Under the pieces are notes generated by a model. It was not told where the DNA came from. It saw nothing but the letters and a program-made list of their open reading frames with translations, and ran no database searches. A stretch of DNA of 17,426 bases, from assembly GCA_946628455.1 (NCBI GenBank), contig CAMOWP010000024.1, positions 1-17,426 on the forward strand. The letters run 5' to 3'. Positions 7,401-14,503 of this stretch are shown one piece after another (the stretch's first letter is position 1; every line of letters begins with the position of its first letter). The position numbers and the translations under genes were made by a program. The DNA is from an uncultured Clostridia bacterium. Its GTDB lineage: Bacteria; Bacillota; Clostridia; Oscillospirales; Acutalibacteraceae.

Positions 7401-9270
7401 AGGCTTAACAATCATAACAATCCCTGACAGTGTAACAACTATTGGAAATCAAGCGTTTGACGGTTGCACAGGATTAAAAAGCATATTAATAATGAATCCT
7501 GATTGTGAAATATATGACAGCGCTCAAACAATAGCAGAAGGCGTTGTAATTTATTCAGCCTTGAATTCAACTGCGCAAGAATATGCAAATAAATACAGCC
7601 GAACTTTTATGCCTCTCTGCTCTGACGGTACCGAAAACCACGATTTTGACATAAGCACAACCGCAACCTGCGGCGAGGACGGGGAAAAAACCTACACCTG
7701 CAAAATCTGCGGTTATTCATATTCCGAGCCTGATTCGGCTCACGTTCAGGAGCACAGCTTTGAAACAAAGGTTATCAAGGCGGCAACCTGGCTTGAAAAC
7801 GGAGTTAAGGCAAAGGTTTGCTCAAAGTGCGGAGCTGTTGACGAGAGCTCAAAGGAGACTTTATATCTTTCAGGTTCCTGCGGAGTGTATGTTTATTACA
7901 GCTTTAACGCTGAAACGGGCGTGCTGACTATTTACGGAAAGGGTGATATGTCTGATTATATAACTGAAAAATCAGGCTCCTCTTCACAGCTCGGTAAAAC
8001 AACAAGAGCGGTTGCAGTCGGTATCAATCCGTTAACAAACAGATTCCTTGCAAATTCCTTTGTAACAAACGCGTTTGCAAGCAGCGTTAATACAGTTTCA
8101 CCGTTCAGGGGTAACGGTAATATAAAAAAGGTTATTGTTGAGCAGGGCGTTACAAGCGTTGGCGATTATGCGTTTGAAGACTGCGATAAGCTTGAAAGCA
8201 TAACAATGGCGAAAAGCGTTTCTGTTCTCGGCTCAGGCTCGCTTAAAAATTCGGCAGTAACCGAGCTCGTTGTTCCCGAGGGTATGACAACGATAAAGGA
8301 ATCAGCCTGCGCAGACTGCGGAAAGCTCGTTTCCGTTCAGTTTTCAAATACTCTGGTAACTGTTGCCGACAGAGCCTTTGAAAATAACACCTCTCTCAGG
8401 GAGGTTTATGCTTCCGAATCAATTAAAAATATCGGAGCAAATTCCTTTGACGGAACCAATTCGGTGTATTACGTGCCGAAGGGAAGCACTTTTGAAACCT
8501 ATGCACTCGGAAGCGGAAAGAAAACTGTATCATCAAGCATTTCCTTTAAGAGTGGCAAGGGTTCTTATAGCTACACGGGCTCTGCAGTTTACGTTAATAA
8601 AAACGACCTTACAGTCAAGGTCGGAAACACTGTTTATACTAATTTCAGTATAGTTTACAAAAACTCAGCTGACAGCAGAAAAAATCCGAATTCATATAGC
8701 TTCTACGTCACCGTTAACAATAAAAAAACGAATTCCATATCGTTCAATGTTGTTGCAGATATAAAAAATCTTAACGTTAATCTTAACCAATCGTCCTTTG
8801 AATATAGCGGAAAGGCTAAAAAGCCAAAGGCTAAGATTACTCTTAAGGACGGAAAAAACGTTGCTTCGTATTATAAGCTTTCTTATTCAAAAAATACCAA
8901 CCCAGGCACCGCTTCGGTAATTATCAATTCAAATGGCAATAAATATTATAAAGGCTCAAAAACCGTTTCGTTTACGATTAAGCCTAAAAAGGCTTCAATC
9001 AAAAAGCTTAAGGCTAAATCAAAGGCGTTCGATGCGAAATGGAAAAAGCATCCGGGAATTGATTACTATGAGCTGGAGTACAGCACAAAAAGAAACTTTA
9101 AGGGAAGCAAAAAGCTGAAGGTTTACGGCGCAGGTAAAACGTCCGTTACTGTCAGCAAGCTGTCAGGCAAGAAGCGTTACCACGTTCGCATTCGCGCCGT
9201 AAAGAAAGCTAACGGAAAAGTAATTTGCGGCAAGTGGTCGTCAAAAAAATCCGTAAAAACTAAAAAGTAG
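4486..9270 (+). CDS. Giant secreted BspA-like leucine-rich repeat protein with C-terminal Fn3 domain
   Basis: 1594 residues. A signal peptide covers about residues 1-28 (MKKFLSVLLSI..., then ALAA). Five modules each open with a Cys-containing beta segment of the type SGSCGxNATYxYD (starts near 30, 296, 554, 804 and 1129). Most then carry LRR_5 (BspA/TpLRR) repeats such as TSITIPESVTNIGSSAF. The first four end in a DGTENHNF segment, which in the first three leads to YCLNGCGAENP. In module four this end is replaced by a CxxC-containing segment (TYTCKICG, then VCSKCG), possibly a small metal-binding fold. Residues about 1349-1500 look Ig-like, and about 1500-1594 form a Lys-rich Fn3 domain. There is no LPXTG motif or C-terminal membrane anchor. 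BspA-like proteins bind host matrix or other cells; adhesion is the best guess here. GGAGG lies 8 bases before the ATG. Confidence 0.9.
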   Translation: MKKFLSVLLSICMLAGSAPFSGLTALAAEMSGSCGANATYSYDPVTQTLNITGTGELYNYATEDDIPIKDFASEVKTLNIDKDIQFTIASELDSEPYYLIHNCTAVETLSIPCSELKTDLFEFDMTGAYRDTNGIEPDLDPTVVRLPAIKSLKQLTIKSTETATAVPEYFFNNYENLETVILDGGITEIGVGAFANCPELKSFTVLNDSCSLQNVFEYTIYGDGGEETDIHVDAVASPTIRAHANSSAKDYAAEKEFTLVALCSDGTENHNFANGEQYCLNGCGAENPDYNSTVITGSCGENATYQYDRLTKTLDITGTGALYNYSTESERPFAAFASEVKTLNIGKEISVEAIDWIADKPYYALSGFTSVENLTIPCSVSIFEIDMTNAEVDSNKMDDDAYQLLPAIKSVKNLTLTGSEANSTVKSYLCNNYENLETVTLDGEVSAIGIGAFANCPELKSFTVLNDSCSLQNVIEYTIYGEGGPETNKHVYAVASPTVRAHANSLAKDYAEEKGLTFVALCTDGTENHSFSNSKRYCLNGCGAENPDYSAPYSGSCGENATYTFDPKTGTLTISGSGDMWSYSEGTAPWDAYKENIKTVNISDGITKIGNYAFNGCTGLKELTMPCSAEFDSTAFRECTNIESITLTKGTGEMCDYAVLSVGVTSYMFTPWCLSRENIKNLVIENGVTRIGNYAFYNCTGLTSITIPESVTNIGSSAFSGCSGLTSITIMNSDCEIVDAKTTIAEGAVINAALNSTGQEYADKYDRTFVHFCLDGTDNHNFEATNRYCLNGCGAENPGYINTCGEKAFYTFNSETGNLTISGKGKMSNYSEGAAPWYVYKEEIKTVNIEDGITNIGDCAFCGCTELKELTMPCSAVIYSSSKTFRDCTNIENITLTKGTGEMCNYVAGPIVPTSYMFTPWYINREHIKNLVIENGVTSIGNYAFYNCNGLTSITLPDSVTSIGTGAFEACTGLTIITIPDSVTTIGNQAFDGCTGLKSILIMNPDCEIYDSAQTIAEGVVIYSALNSTAQEYANKYSRTFMPLCSDGTENHDFDISTTATCGEDGEKTYTCKICGYSYSEPDSAHVQEHSFETKVIKAATWLENGVKAKVCSKCGAVDESSKETLYLSGSCGVYVYYSFNAETGVLTIYGKGDMSDYITEKSGSSSQLGKTTRAVAVGINPLTNRFLANSFVTNAFASSVNTVSPFRGNGNIKKVIVEQGVTSVGDYAFEDCDKLESITMAKSVSVLGSGSLKNSAVTELVVPEGMTTIKESACADCGKLVSVQFSNTLVTVADRAFENNTSLREVYASESIKNIGANSFDGTNSVYYVPKGSTFETYALGSGKKTVSSSISFKSGKGSYSYTGSAVYVNKNDLTVKVGNTVYTNFSIVYKNSADSRKNPNSYSFYVTVNNKKTNSISFNVVADIKNLNVNLNQSSFEYSGKAKKPKAKITLKDGKNVASYYKLSYSKNTNPGTASVIINSNGNKYYKGSKTVSFTIKPKKASIKKLKAKSKAFDAKWKKHPGIDYYELEYSTKRNFKGSKKLKVYGAGKTSVTVSKLSGKKRYHVRIRAVKKANGKVICGKWSSKKSVKTKK
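5080..5906 (+). repeat. Recent internal duplication in the LRR gene (50-base identical blocks)
   Basis: Bases 5080-5129 and 5857-5906 are identical over 50 positions, 777 bases (259 codons) apart, inside the first two modules of the giant surface protein. Flanking protein sequence is also nearly the same (NNYENLETV before, AYGxG/EYTIYG after). Modules three and four show a second, less perfect duplication: compare 6535-6585 with 7280-7330. Such near-identical blocks allow the module number to change by recombination. Confidence 0.85.
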
Positions 9271-9277
9271 TCAGCTC

Positions 9278-9319
9278 CAAACAGGCGAATTGTCTGGCTT
9301 CTGCCCGACAGGCTGTTTG
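9278..9319 (+). promoter_or_regulatory. Intercistronic stem-loop between the LRR gene and the next gene
   Basis: CAAACAG (9278-9284) pairs with CTGTTTG (9313-9319), enclosing TGTC/GACA and GGC/GCC helices. No T run follows, so it is not a normal intrinsic terminator. It may protect the upstream mRNA end or lower expression of the downstream gene. Confidence 0.55.
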
Positions 9320-9350
9320 TAAAGCATACAGGAAAATTAAGGAGAGAAAT

Positions 9351-10880
9351 ATGAAAAAAGTAAAAAGAACCCTCGCTATGCTTCTCTGTATAGCAACGAT
9401 TATCTGCTCGATGCCGTTTACCGCATCGGCACAGACGGCTGAAAGCCTGAAGCTTTCGGTAACGGAAACAGGCTATAAAACCGTTAAGCTTACCGTTCCG
9501 GCTAATACGGAAAGCGAAGCGTATTCCGTTCAGCGCAGTGCGGACGGCGAAACCTGGCAGGATGTTACTGCGGGAAAAAACGGATATGACTTGATTCCGA
9601 AGGCGGCTAACTATTTCCGCCTGAAGGCAGTGAACAAACAGACCTCAGAGGAAGCCTTCTCCGCTTCAGTCAAGGTTTATCCCGACGCTTCTAAATTCAT
9701 TAAGAAAAACAGCTTTATGATTTATCGCTACACGAACGATTATTCGGACCCGACCTGGGACTCCGTAAGCACAATATATTGGGATGTGTACGAAAATGAT
9801 GAAACGAAGTATATTGACGGTTATCAGGTTTACCGTGGCGAGTTCGGCTCAGCCTTAAAGCCGTATGAGAAGATGGAGTCAACCCAGTGGTCAGGAACGA
9901 ATTATTTTTATGACAGTCAGCCGGAAAACAGTCTTGCCGCTTATTACAGCTATAAAATCGTACCGTTTTATTATGATACTGAGGGTAAGCTCCACCTTTT
10001 CGACGGCTCAAGTAAAGTGCTTACGGTTAAGTTTACAAGCAGCAAAATTGCAAAGCTTACGAAAAAGAGAAGCTCCATTAAGGTGAAATTTCCTAAATTC
10101 CCTAAAAATGTAACAAAGATTTCCGTTACCTTGCGTGAAAGAGGCGCCGAGGTTGACATTGATGACGAAGATTTCCGCAAGATTACAAAGACGGTAACCA
10201 TTAAGCCGGATAAGAAAACCTATACCTTCAAAAAGCTGGATTTGCCAAACAAGCGTTACAGCGTTACGGTTGTTCCGTATTTCGGTAAGCTGAAGGGAAA
10301 AGGATACAGATATGTGATTGATACAAGCTGGCACGGTCTTGAATTCGTTAAGCTGAAAAAGCACAGCACTATTCCGGTTATCAATGTGCGCGGTAAAAAA
10401 ACGCGAAAGGAAAAGAGCCTGAAGCTTACCAAAAACGATAAGAAGCTGATTAAAAAGTTCTTCGGTCGCGAAGAATATAAGAGCATTACTGAAGCGCATG
10501 AAAGAGCGCGGGTGTTCTGTTCTTTCATTAATTCTGAGTGCGTTATCGACAAGAAGGGTAAGAACAAAAAGCTTAGCGACACCAAGGCAATCATTGTAAA
10601 TAAATGTGCGAATAATCGCCAGGGAATCCGCGCTATTGCCAAAGCACTCTGCTATCTCGGCTACAATGTGCGCATTGTAAAGGGAAAAGCCGATTTTCGC
10701 CGTGGCAAAAAGAAAAATGTAAACCACGAATGGTTGGAAATCAACATTTTAGGCAAGTGGTACATTATTGATATTGACTTGGGTTGGTATTATTTCTATT
10801 ATTGCGACGAGTATTCACTCAGAAACAATAATTCTTATGAGGAGGTCCATTACTATAAAAACGGCAAGCTTGCCAAATAA
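9351..10880 (+). CDS. Secreted protein with Fn3-like domains and a degenerate transglutaminase-like C-terminal domain
   Basis: 509 residues with a signal peptide (about 1-27, cleavage after TASA). Fn3-like beta regions follow at about 30-110, 115-228 and 232-325, with YSVQRSADGETW as a typical strand pair. A basic linker (VRGKKTRKEKSLKL near 346-359) leads to a domain of about residues 380-509 that resembles transglutaminase-like folds: LCYLGYNVRIVKG, NHEWLEINILGKWYIIDID. H459 and D474 fit the family's His and Asp. By my alignment the catalytic Cys position is occupied by Asn422; the nearest Cys, C419, is three residues out of register and not kept in the paralogue at 12776. So it may be inactive, or a shifted active site. 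AAGGAG sits before the ATG. It is the last gene of the sigma operon, closed by a terminator at 10894. Confidence 0.8.
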   Translation: MKKVKRTLAMLLCIATIICSMPFTASAQTAESLKLSVTETGYKTVKLTVPANTESEAYSVQRSADGETWQDVTAGKNGYDLIPKAANYFRLKAVNKQTSEEAFSASVKVYPDASKFIKKNSFMIYRYTNDYSDPTWDSVSTIYWDVYENDETKYIDGYQVYRGEFGSALKPYEKMESTQWSGTNYFYDSQPENSLAAYYSYKIVPFYYDTEGKLHLFDGSSKVLTVKFTSSKIAKLTKKRSSIKVKFPKFPKNVTKISVTLRERGAEVDIDDEDFRKITKTVTIKPDKKTYTFKKLDLPNKRYSVTVVPYFGKLKGKGYRYVIDTSWHGLEFVKLKKHSTIPVINVRGKKTRKEKSLKLTKNDKKLIKKFFGREEYKSITEAHERARVFCSFINSECVIDKKGKNKKLSDTKAIIVNKCANNRQGIRAIAKALCYLGYNVRIVKGKADFRRGKKKNVNHEWLEINILGKWYIIDIDLGWYYFYYCDEYSLRNNNSYEEVHYYKNGKLAK

Positions 10881-10893
10881 GAAAAAATAAATG

Positions 10894-10930
10894 ATAAATC
10901 CGTCATTTTTATGGCGGATTTATTTTTTTT
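10894..10930 (+). terminator. Terminator closing the sigma/LRR operon
   Basis: ATAAATCCGTCA (10894-10905) and TGGCGGATTTAT (10912-10923) form a 12-bp stem with one G-U pair and a 6-base loop, followed by a run of T to 10930. Confidence 0.92.
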
Positions 10931-10946
10931 AAAAAATTTTATATTT

Positions 10947-10990
10947 TTTTTGGCATATTTCGGATTTCGTGACACTAATAAGTGAAGGGG
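10947..10990 (+). promoter_or_regulatory. Copy B of the shared ECF-type promoter element
   Basis: Forty-four bases that match copy A (3162) at about 39 positions: TTTTTGGCATATTTC, GATTTCGTG and CACTAATAAGTGAAGGGG are kept. It lies right after the operon-1 terminator and 36 bases before the next small ORF, so it is the expected promoter of the second unit. Confidence 0.68.
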
Positions 10991-11026
10991 TTAAAAACCC
11001 AAACAAAAATCTCGGAGGAAAAGACA

Positions 11027-11122
11027 ATGATTACAAAGCTTTACAGAGAAAGAAAAGAAGAAAGAAGAGCAACAAGAAACAGAGTTAATAAGTTATTTAT
11101 CTGCTACATCGTAGCAGCGTAA
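11027..11122 (+). CDS. 31-residue basic peptide, unknown function
   Basis: A short ORF starting ATG at 11027 with an excellent ribosome binding site (CGGAGGAAAA). The peptide has a strongly basic helical middle (YRERKEERRATRNR) and a short hydrophobic end (LFICYIVAA). It is the first ORF after promoter copy B and lies 33 bases before the next gene. It may be a leader peptide controlling the operon, or a small membrane-associated or secreted-by-other-means peptide. I recognise no family. The strong ribosome binding site and placement argue that it is translated. Confidence 0.6.
   Translation: MITKLYRERKEERRATRNRVNKLFICYIVAA
11101..11117 (+). promoter_or_regulatory. Perfect 7-bp hairpin at the end of the small ORF
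   Basis: CTGCTAC (11101-11107) and GTAGCAG (11111-11117) pair around the loop ATC, covering the last sense codons of the 31-residue ORF. A ribosome finishing that ORF would cover the hairpin. The first long T run is over 20 bases further on, so this is not a simple terminator; a translation-linked control site is possible. Confidence 0.45.
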
Positions 11123-11155
11123 ATATATAATAATTATTTTTTAAGGAGAGGTACT

Positions 11156-12766
11156 ATGAAAACAAAAACAATGAAAACAACAAGCTTATTATTAGCGCTC
11201 ATCATGCTGCTGAGCACCTTCGGCGGCCTGAACATAACCGCTTTTGCGGCAACATCTTATGATGACATTTTTGAAAGCAATCCGGTAAGCGCAACTTTAA
11301 GCGCCCCGACGGATAAACACGTTTATTCATATACGAATACAGTGAAAAACACAAGTAATCGCATTAAGCTTGTGGTAACGTCTTCAAAGCCTGTTATCAT
11401 CAGTGACGGCAGCAATAAAACTTTCAAAACATTAAATAATAAATATGAAGGCTATTTTTGCCTTAATCCAAATGAAAATAAAAAGTTCACCATTCAGTGT
11501 GATACGGGTGCAAACGGAAATAACGCAAATATTAGTTACACAATAACCTTAACAAAGTCAATGCCGGTTGTAAAAATTGAAAAATCATTTGTTACTGCAA
11601 CGAGTGCTATCCTGGTATTCCCTAAGAATTCTGACCCAGAATGGAGCAGGTATAAGGTGTTTTATTCAAAAAATGCCGATATGTCTTACAGTGATAGTTT
11701 TATAACGGGTTATGATTGTACGATTCCGATGAGACCCGGCGAAGATGTTTACGTTAACGCATGCGTTCACTATAGCGATGAAAACGGAGAATACGATTTT
11801 GTTAAGTGGAGCAAGCCTTTAAAGCTTAATGCTAAAAGCGCGGGAATAGCTCAGGAGGACGCTAATAAAGTTTGCATTGCCGAGTTTTCGGGAACATTTC
11901 TTGACCGCAATGAAAAAATAACTCTCAGTGCTCCGCTTTTAAATTATCATAAAGGTAAGGGTCAGTACCTTGTTGAGGTTAGCAAAACCTCAAAAAAGAC
12001 AGCGCTGACATACCTTGCTACCAATAAAACTTATACATCAAGCGTAAATAAAACTTATCTTTGGTACATAAATTCATCAAAGCACGAATTAGTGTTTAGC
12101 TATGCTCCCGCATTAACCGCTTCGCAGAAATTTTCAAGCTTTAATTATAAAGTTAAGATTTATGACGTAACCCCAATGGCAAGGGAAACCTCGGTGAAAA
12201 TTGTTAACAGCTCAAACTACTATTTAGTAAAGTGGAAGGCTCCTGTTAAAGCAAAGGGAACAAATTACTCGGGTTTCTTTGTTGAATATGCAACCAAAGA
12301 GGATTTCAGCGATAAGAAAGCTAAGAGATGCAGCAGAAGCAGCAGGTCAACAAAGCTCACAAAACTTGACCCGAGCAAGGATTATTTTATCCGCGTTGTA
12401 GCATATAAGAATTTTTCTGTTAACGGCGTTACAAAAGCAATCAGATATTATCCTGAATTTCCTCAGGTTCTGACCGCGAAAAAAACTCTTGTTAAAACTG
12501 AAATAACCTCAATAACAGCAACTAAAACATCAGCAAAGCTCCGTTGGAAAAAGGTTAAGAAAGTTAAAAAGTATCAGATTCGTTATGCAACAAATGAGGA
12601 AATGAACGATAGCACTACGGTTTCAGCAACCAACAGCTATAAAACGGTAAACAAACTCAAAAAGGGAACAACTTATTATTTCCAGGTAAGAGGTGTTATC
12701 ACGAGAAACGGAAAGACCTATTATGCTGACTGGAGCGATGTCAAGACCGTTACAACCAAAAAATAA
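11156..12766 (+). CDS. Secreted multi-domain Fn3 protein
   Basis: 536 residues with a signal peptide (about 1-31, cleavage after AFAA). Residues about 35-135 form a beta-rich domain (HVYSYTNTVKN, FTIQCDTG, ISYTITLT) that resembles pre-peptidase-like or bacterial Ig-type modules; I cannot name it. Fn3-like domains follow at about 136-224, 340-440 and 445-536, the last with KLRWKKVKKVKKYQIRYAT and TTYYFQVRGV. Residues 225-340 are less clear. It ends in KTVTTKK without a sorting signal, much like the end of the giant LRR protein. AAGGAGAGG stands before the ATG, and the next gene follows after 9 bases. It is probably an extracellular binding or scaffold protein of the same regulon; ligand unknown. 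Confidence 0.82.
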   Translation: MKTKTMKTTSLLLALIMLLSTFGGLNITAFAATSYDDIFESNPVSATLSAPTDKHVYSYTNTVKNTSNRIKLVVTSSKPVIISDGSNKTFKTLNNKYEGYFCLNPNENKKFTIQCDTGANGNNANISYTITLTKSMPVVKIEKSFVTATSAILVFPKNSDPEWSRYKVFYSKNADMSYSDSFITGYDCTIPMRPGEDVYVNACVHYSDENGEYDFVKWSKPLKLNAKSAGIAQEDANKVCIAEFSGTFLDRNEKITLSAPLLNYHKGKGQYLVEVSKTSKKTALTYLATNKTYTSSVNKTYLWYINSSKHELVFSYAPALTASQKFSSFNYKVKIYDVTPMARETSVKIVNSSNYYLVKWKAPVKAKGTNYSGFFVEYATKEDFSDKKAKRCSRSSRSTKLTKLDPSKDYFIRVVAYKNFSVNGVTKAIRYYPEFPQVLTAKKTLVKTEITSITATKTSAKLRWKKVKKVKKYQIRYATNEEMNDSTTVSATNSYKTVNKLKKGTTYYFQVRGVITRNGKTYYADWSDVKTVTTKK

Positions 12767-12775
12767 GGAGATATT

Positions 12776-14320
12776 ATGAAATTTACAAAAAGACTGTGCT
12801 CGGCTTTGCTGTGCGTTATAACGCTGCTCAGCGCGTTTCCGCTTAATGCGTTTGCTTATGAGTTTCCTCAGCAGGCGCCGGAGCTGACCTATCATGATTC
12901 CGATTACAAGTGCGCTGAATTTGGAGGAACCTTAACAATAGAAGGTATTAACCCGGTTTATGATATTGAAAGAAGCACTGACGGCAAAACCTGGGGCAAT
13001 ATCACACACGAGGATATATACAATGATTACAATATTGAGCTGCTTAAGAAAGTTCCGGCAACCTATTTCCGCTTCAGGGTACTCTGGACAGACGAAAAAA
13101 CAGGAAAGAAATTTTACTCGCTTTACTCAAACGTTGTTAAGGTTGAGCAGAATTTCAGGGAGCTGTTATATAGCAGCGACGTCGAAGAACCGTATGCAAG
13201 CAATGACAAGGTTGAGATTAAATGGAACGTTTCAAAGGATGTTAAGGACTGCATCGACGGCTTCCTTGTTTACAGAGCGCTCAACGGCGGTGACTATAAG
13301 GAAATCGGAACTGTCAGCGCGTCAAAGTTCGAGAAATTTGACAAGTATGACATTGAATATACCTTTAAGGAAAAGGCTCCGAATAAATACGCTTACATCG
13401 CAAAGTATAAAATTATTCCGTATTTCAATACTGCAAACGGAAAGTATTTTAAAGAATCAAGCAAAGTGGTTACCAGGGCAGAGAATGTAAACTATGATAT
13501 GGTAACTGTCATTCCTAACAAGAATTCAGTTGTTATCAAGTTTAAAAAGCCCGATAAAAACACAAAGTTCATTATCTGGTATAACACTGAAGGCGATTAC
13601 GACGGCTTTGACAAGAAAAGGGCTAAGAAAATTACCACCTCAAAAACAAAGGTTGTTCTTAAAAACATAAAATATGCAAAAACAAACTGCTATATCAGGA
13701 TTGTTCCTGCCTGGGGCGATTTAAAGATTAAGGAGGCCATGTATTTAGAATCCTACAGAAGCGCTCCGGCTATAGCCAAGGCTAAGCGTAAGCACAGAAA
13801 AAAGGTTCCGGTTATTGACGTTAAAGGTAAAAAGACCCGTAAGAAAAAGAGCATAAAAATTTCTAAAAAGGACAAAAAGATAATTAAAAAATTCCTTAAT
13901 AAAAAAAGCATCAAAAAGCAAAAAACAATGGAAGATAAGGTCTATAAGATTTTTGATGAGCTTCAGTACAAAACAAAGCTTGATAAGTCAGGCAAATCCG
14001 CAAAGCTTTCGGATATTCAGGCAGCTCTTGTTAAAAGGCGCGCAACAAAGAGCCAGGTTAACAGAGCGGCTGCAATCATCCTTTGCTACCTCGGCTATGA
14101 AGCAAGAATTGTAAAGGGCGAGGTTAAGGAGCAGCAGGATGTAGAGCCTTATAATGACTATATGATGAATCTTGACTGGATTGAGATTAAGATTAAAGGA
14201 AGATGGTACGTTTGCGATGTAAGATTTATGGGCGGAAAGCCTAATATTGTCGCTCTCAACTATCCCGAAACTGGCGCTTATTTTTACAAAAACGGCAAGC
14301 CCGCCGTTTACTGGTATTAA
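12776..14320 (+). CDS. Secreted Fn3 protein with a transglutaminase-like domain lacking Cys and His
   Basis: 514 residues, paralogue of the protein at 9351 with the same order: signal peptide (about 1-27, after NAFA), Fn3-like regions to about residue 330, the basic linker (VPVIDVKGKKTRKKKSIKI, 344-362), then the transglutaminase-like end. Shared motifs include LCYLGYEARIVKG (436-448), WIEIKIKGRWYVCDV and the ending FYKNGKPA. Here the position matching the paralogue's C419 is Arg422, the His position is Leu466 (NLDW instead of NHEW) and only Asp481 remains. A catalytic transglutaminase or protease is therefore unlikely; a binding role is more likely. The ribosome binding site TAAGGAG overlaps the stop of the preceding gene, so the two are co-translated. 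A terminator follows at 14355. Confidence 0.8.
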   Translation: MKFTKRLCSALLCVITLLSAFPLNAFAYEFPQQAPELTYHDSDYKCAEFGGTLTIEGINPVYDIERSTDGKTWGNITHEDIYNDYNIELLKKVPATYFRFRVLWTDEKTGKKFYSLYSNVVKVEQNFRELLYSSDVEEPYASNDKVEIKWNVSKDVKDCIDGFLVYRALNGGDYKEIGTVSASKFEKFDKYDIEYTFKEKAPNKYAYIAKYKIIPYFNTANGKYFKESSKVVTRAENVNYDMVTVIPNKNSVVIKFKKPDKNTKFIIWYNTEGDYDGFDKKRAKKITTSKTKVVLKNIKYAKTNCYIRIVPAWGDLKIKEAMYLESYRSAPAIAKAKRKHRKKVPVIDVKGKKTRKKKSIKISKKDKKIIKKFLNKKSIKKQKTMEDKVYKIFDELQYKTKLDKSGKSAKLSDIQAALVKRRATKSQVNRAAAIILCYLGYEARIVKGEVKEQQDVEPYNDYMMNLDWIEIKIKGRWYVCDVRFMGGKPNIVALNYPETGAYFYKNGKPAVYWY

Positions 14321-14354
14321 ATGATAAATAAAATAACTTTGTAATGTACCTCTC

Positions 14355-14400
14355 GTGCTGCTCGCGGGCGAAAGCGCTGCGGGCGGCACATTTTATTATT
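14355..14400 (+). terminator. Terminator closing the second secreted-protein unit
   Basis: GTGCTGCTCGC (14355-14365) pairs fully with GCGGGCGGCAC (14379-14389), with a GC-GAAA-GC tip, followed by a long T-rich tract into the next promoter element. Confidence 0.9.
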
Positions 14401-14402
14401 TT

Positions 14403-14445
14403 TTTTTGGAATATTCAGAAAAAACACCACTTAATAGTGAAGGGC
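14403..14445 (+). promoter_or_regulatory. Copy C of the shared ECF-type promoter element, diverged
   Basis: TTTTTGGAATATTC, an A-rich spacer and CACTTAATAGTGAAGGGC align with copies A and B, with one base less and a changed middle. The palindrome CACT...AGTG is kept. It now stands in front of a gene remnant only. Confidence 0.55.
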
Positions 14446-14503
14446 ATTAGCCGTATCCGATTGAGCTCTTATTAAAATATAAACGAAAAGGATACTATTG
14501 AAA

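Noticed and set aside
4486..9270. Regular repeats considered as a CRISPR array or tandem DNA repeat
   Set aside because: Repeats stay in one reading frame, vary in sequence and encode LRR and Cys modules; there are no equal spacers.
10008..10727. 239-residue minus-strand ORF inside the gene at 9351
   Set aside because: It lies wholly opposite a well-supported secreted protein, and has no ribosome binding site or domain pattern that I recognise.
12960..13490. 176-residue plus-strand ORF in another frame of the gene at 12776
   Set aside because: Shadow of the real gene; its start has no ribosome binding site and its composition is unlike a folded protein.
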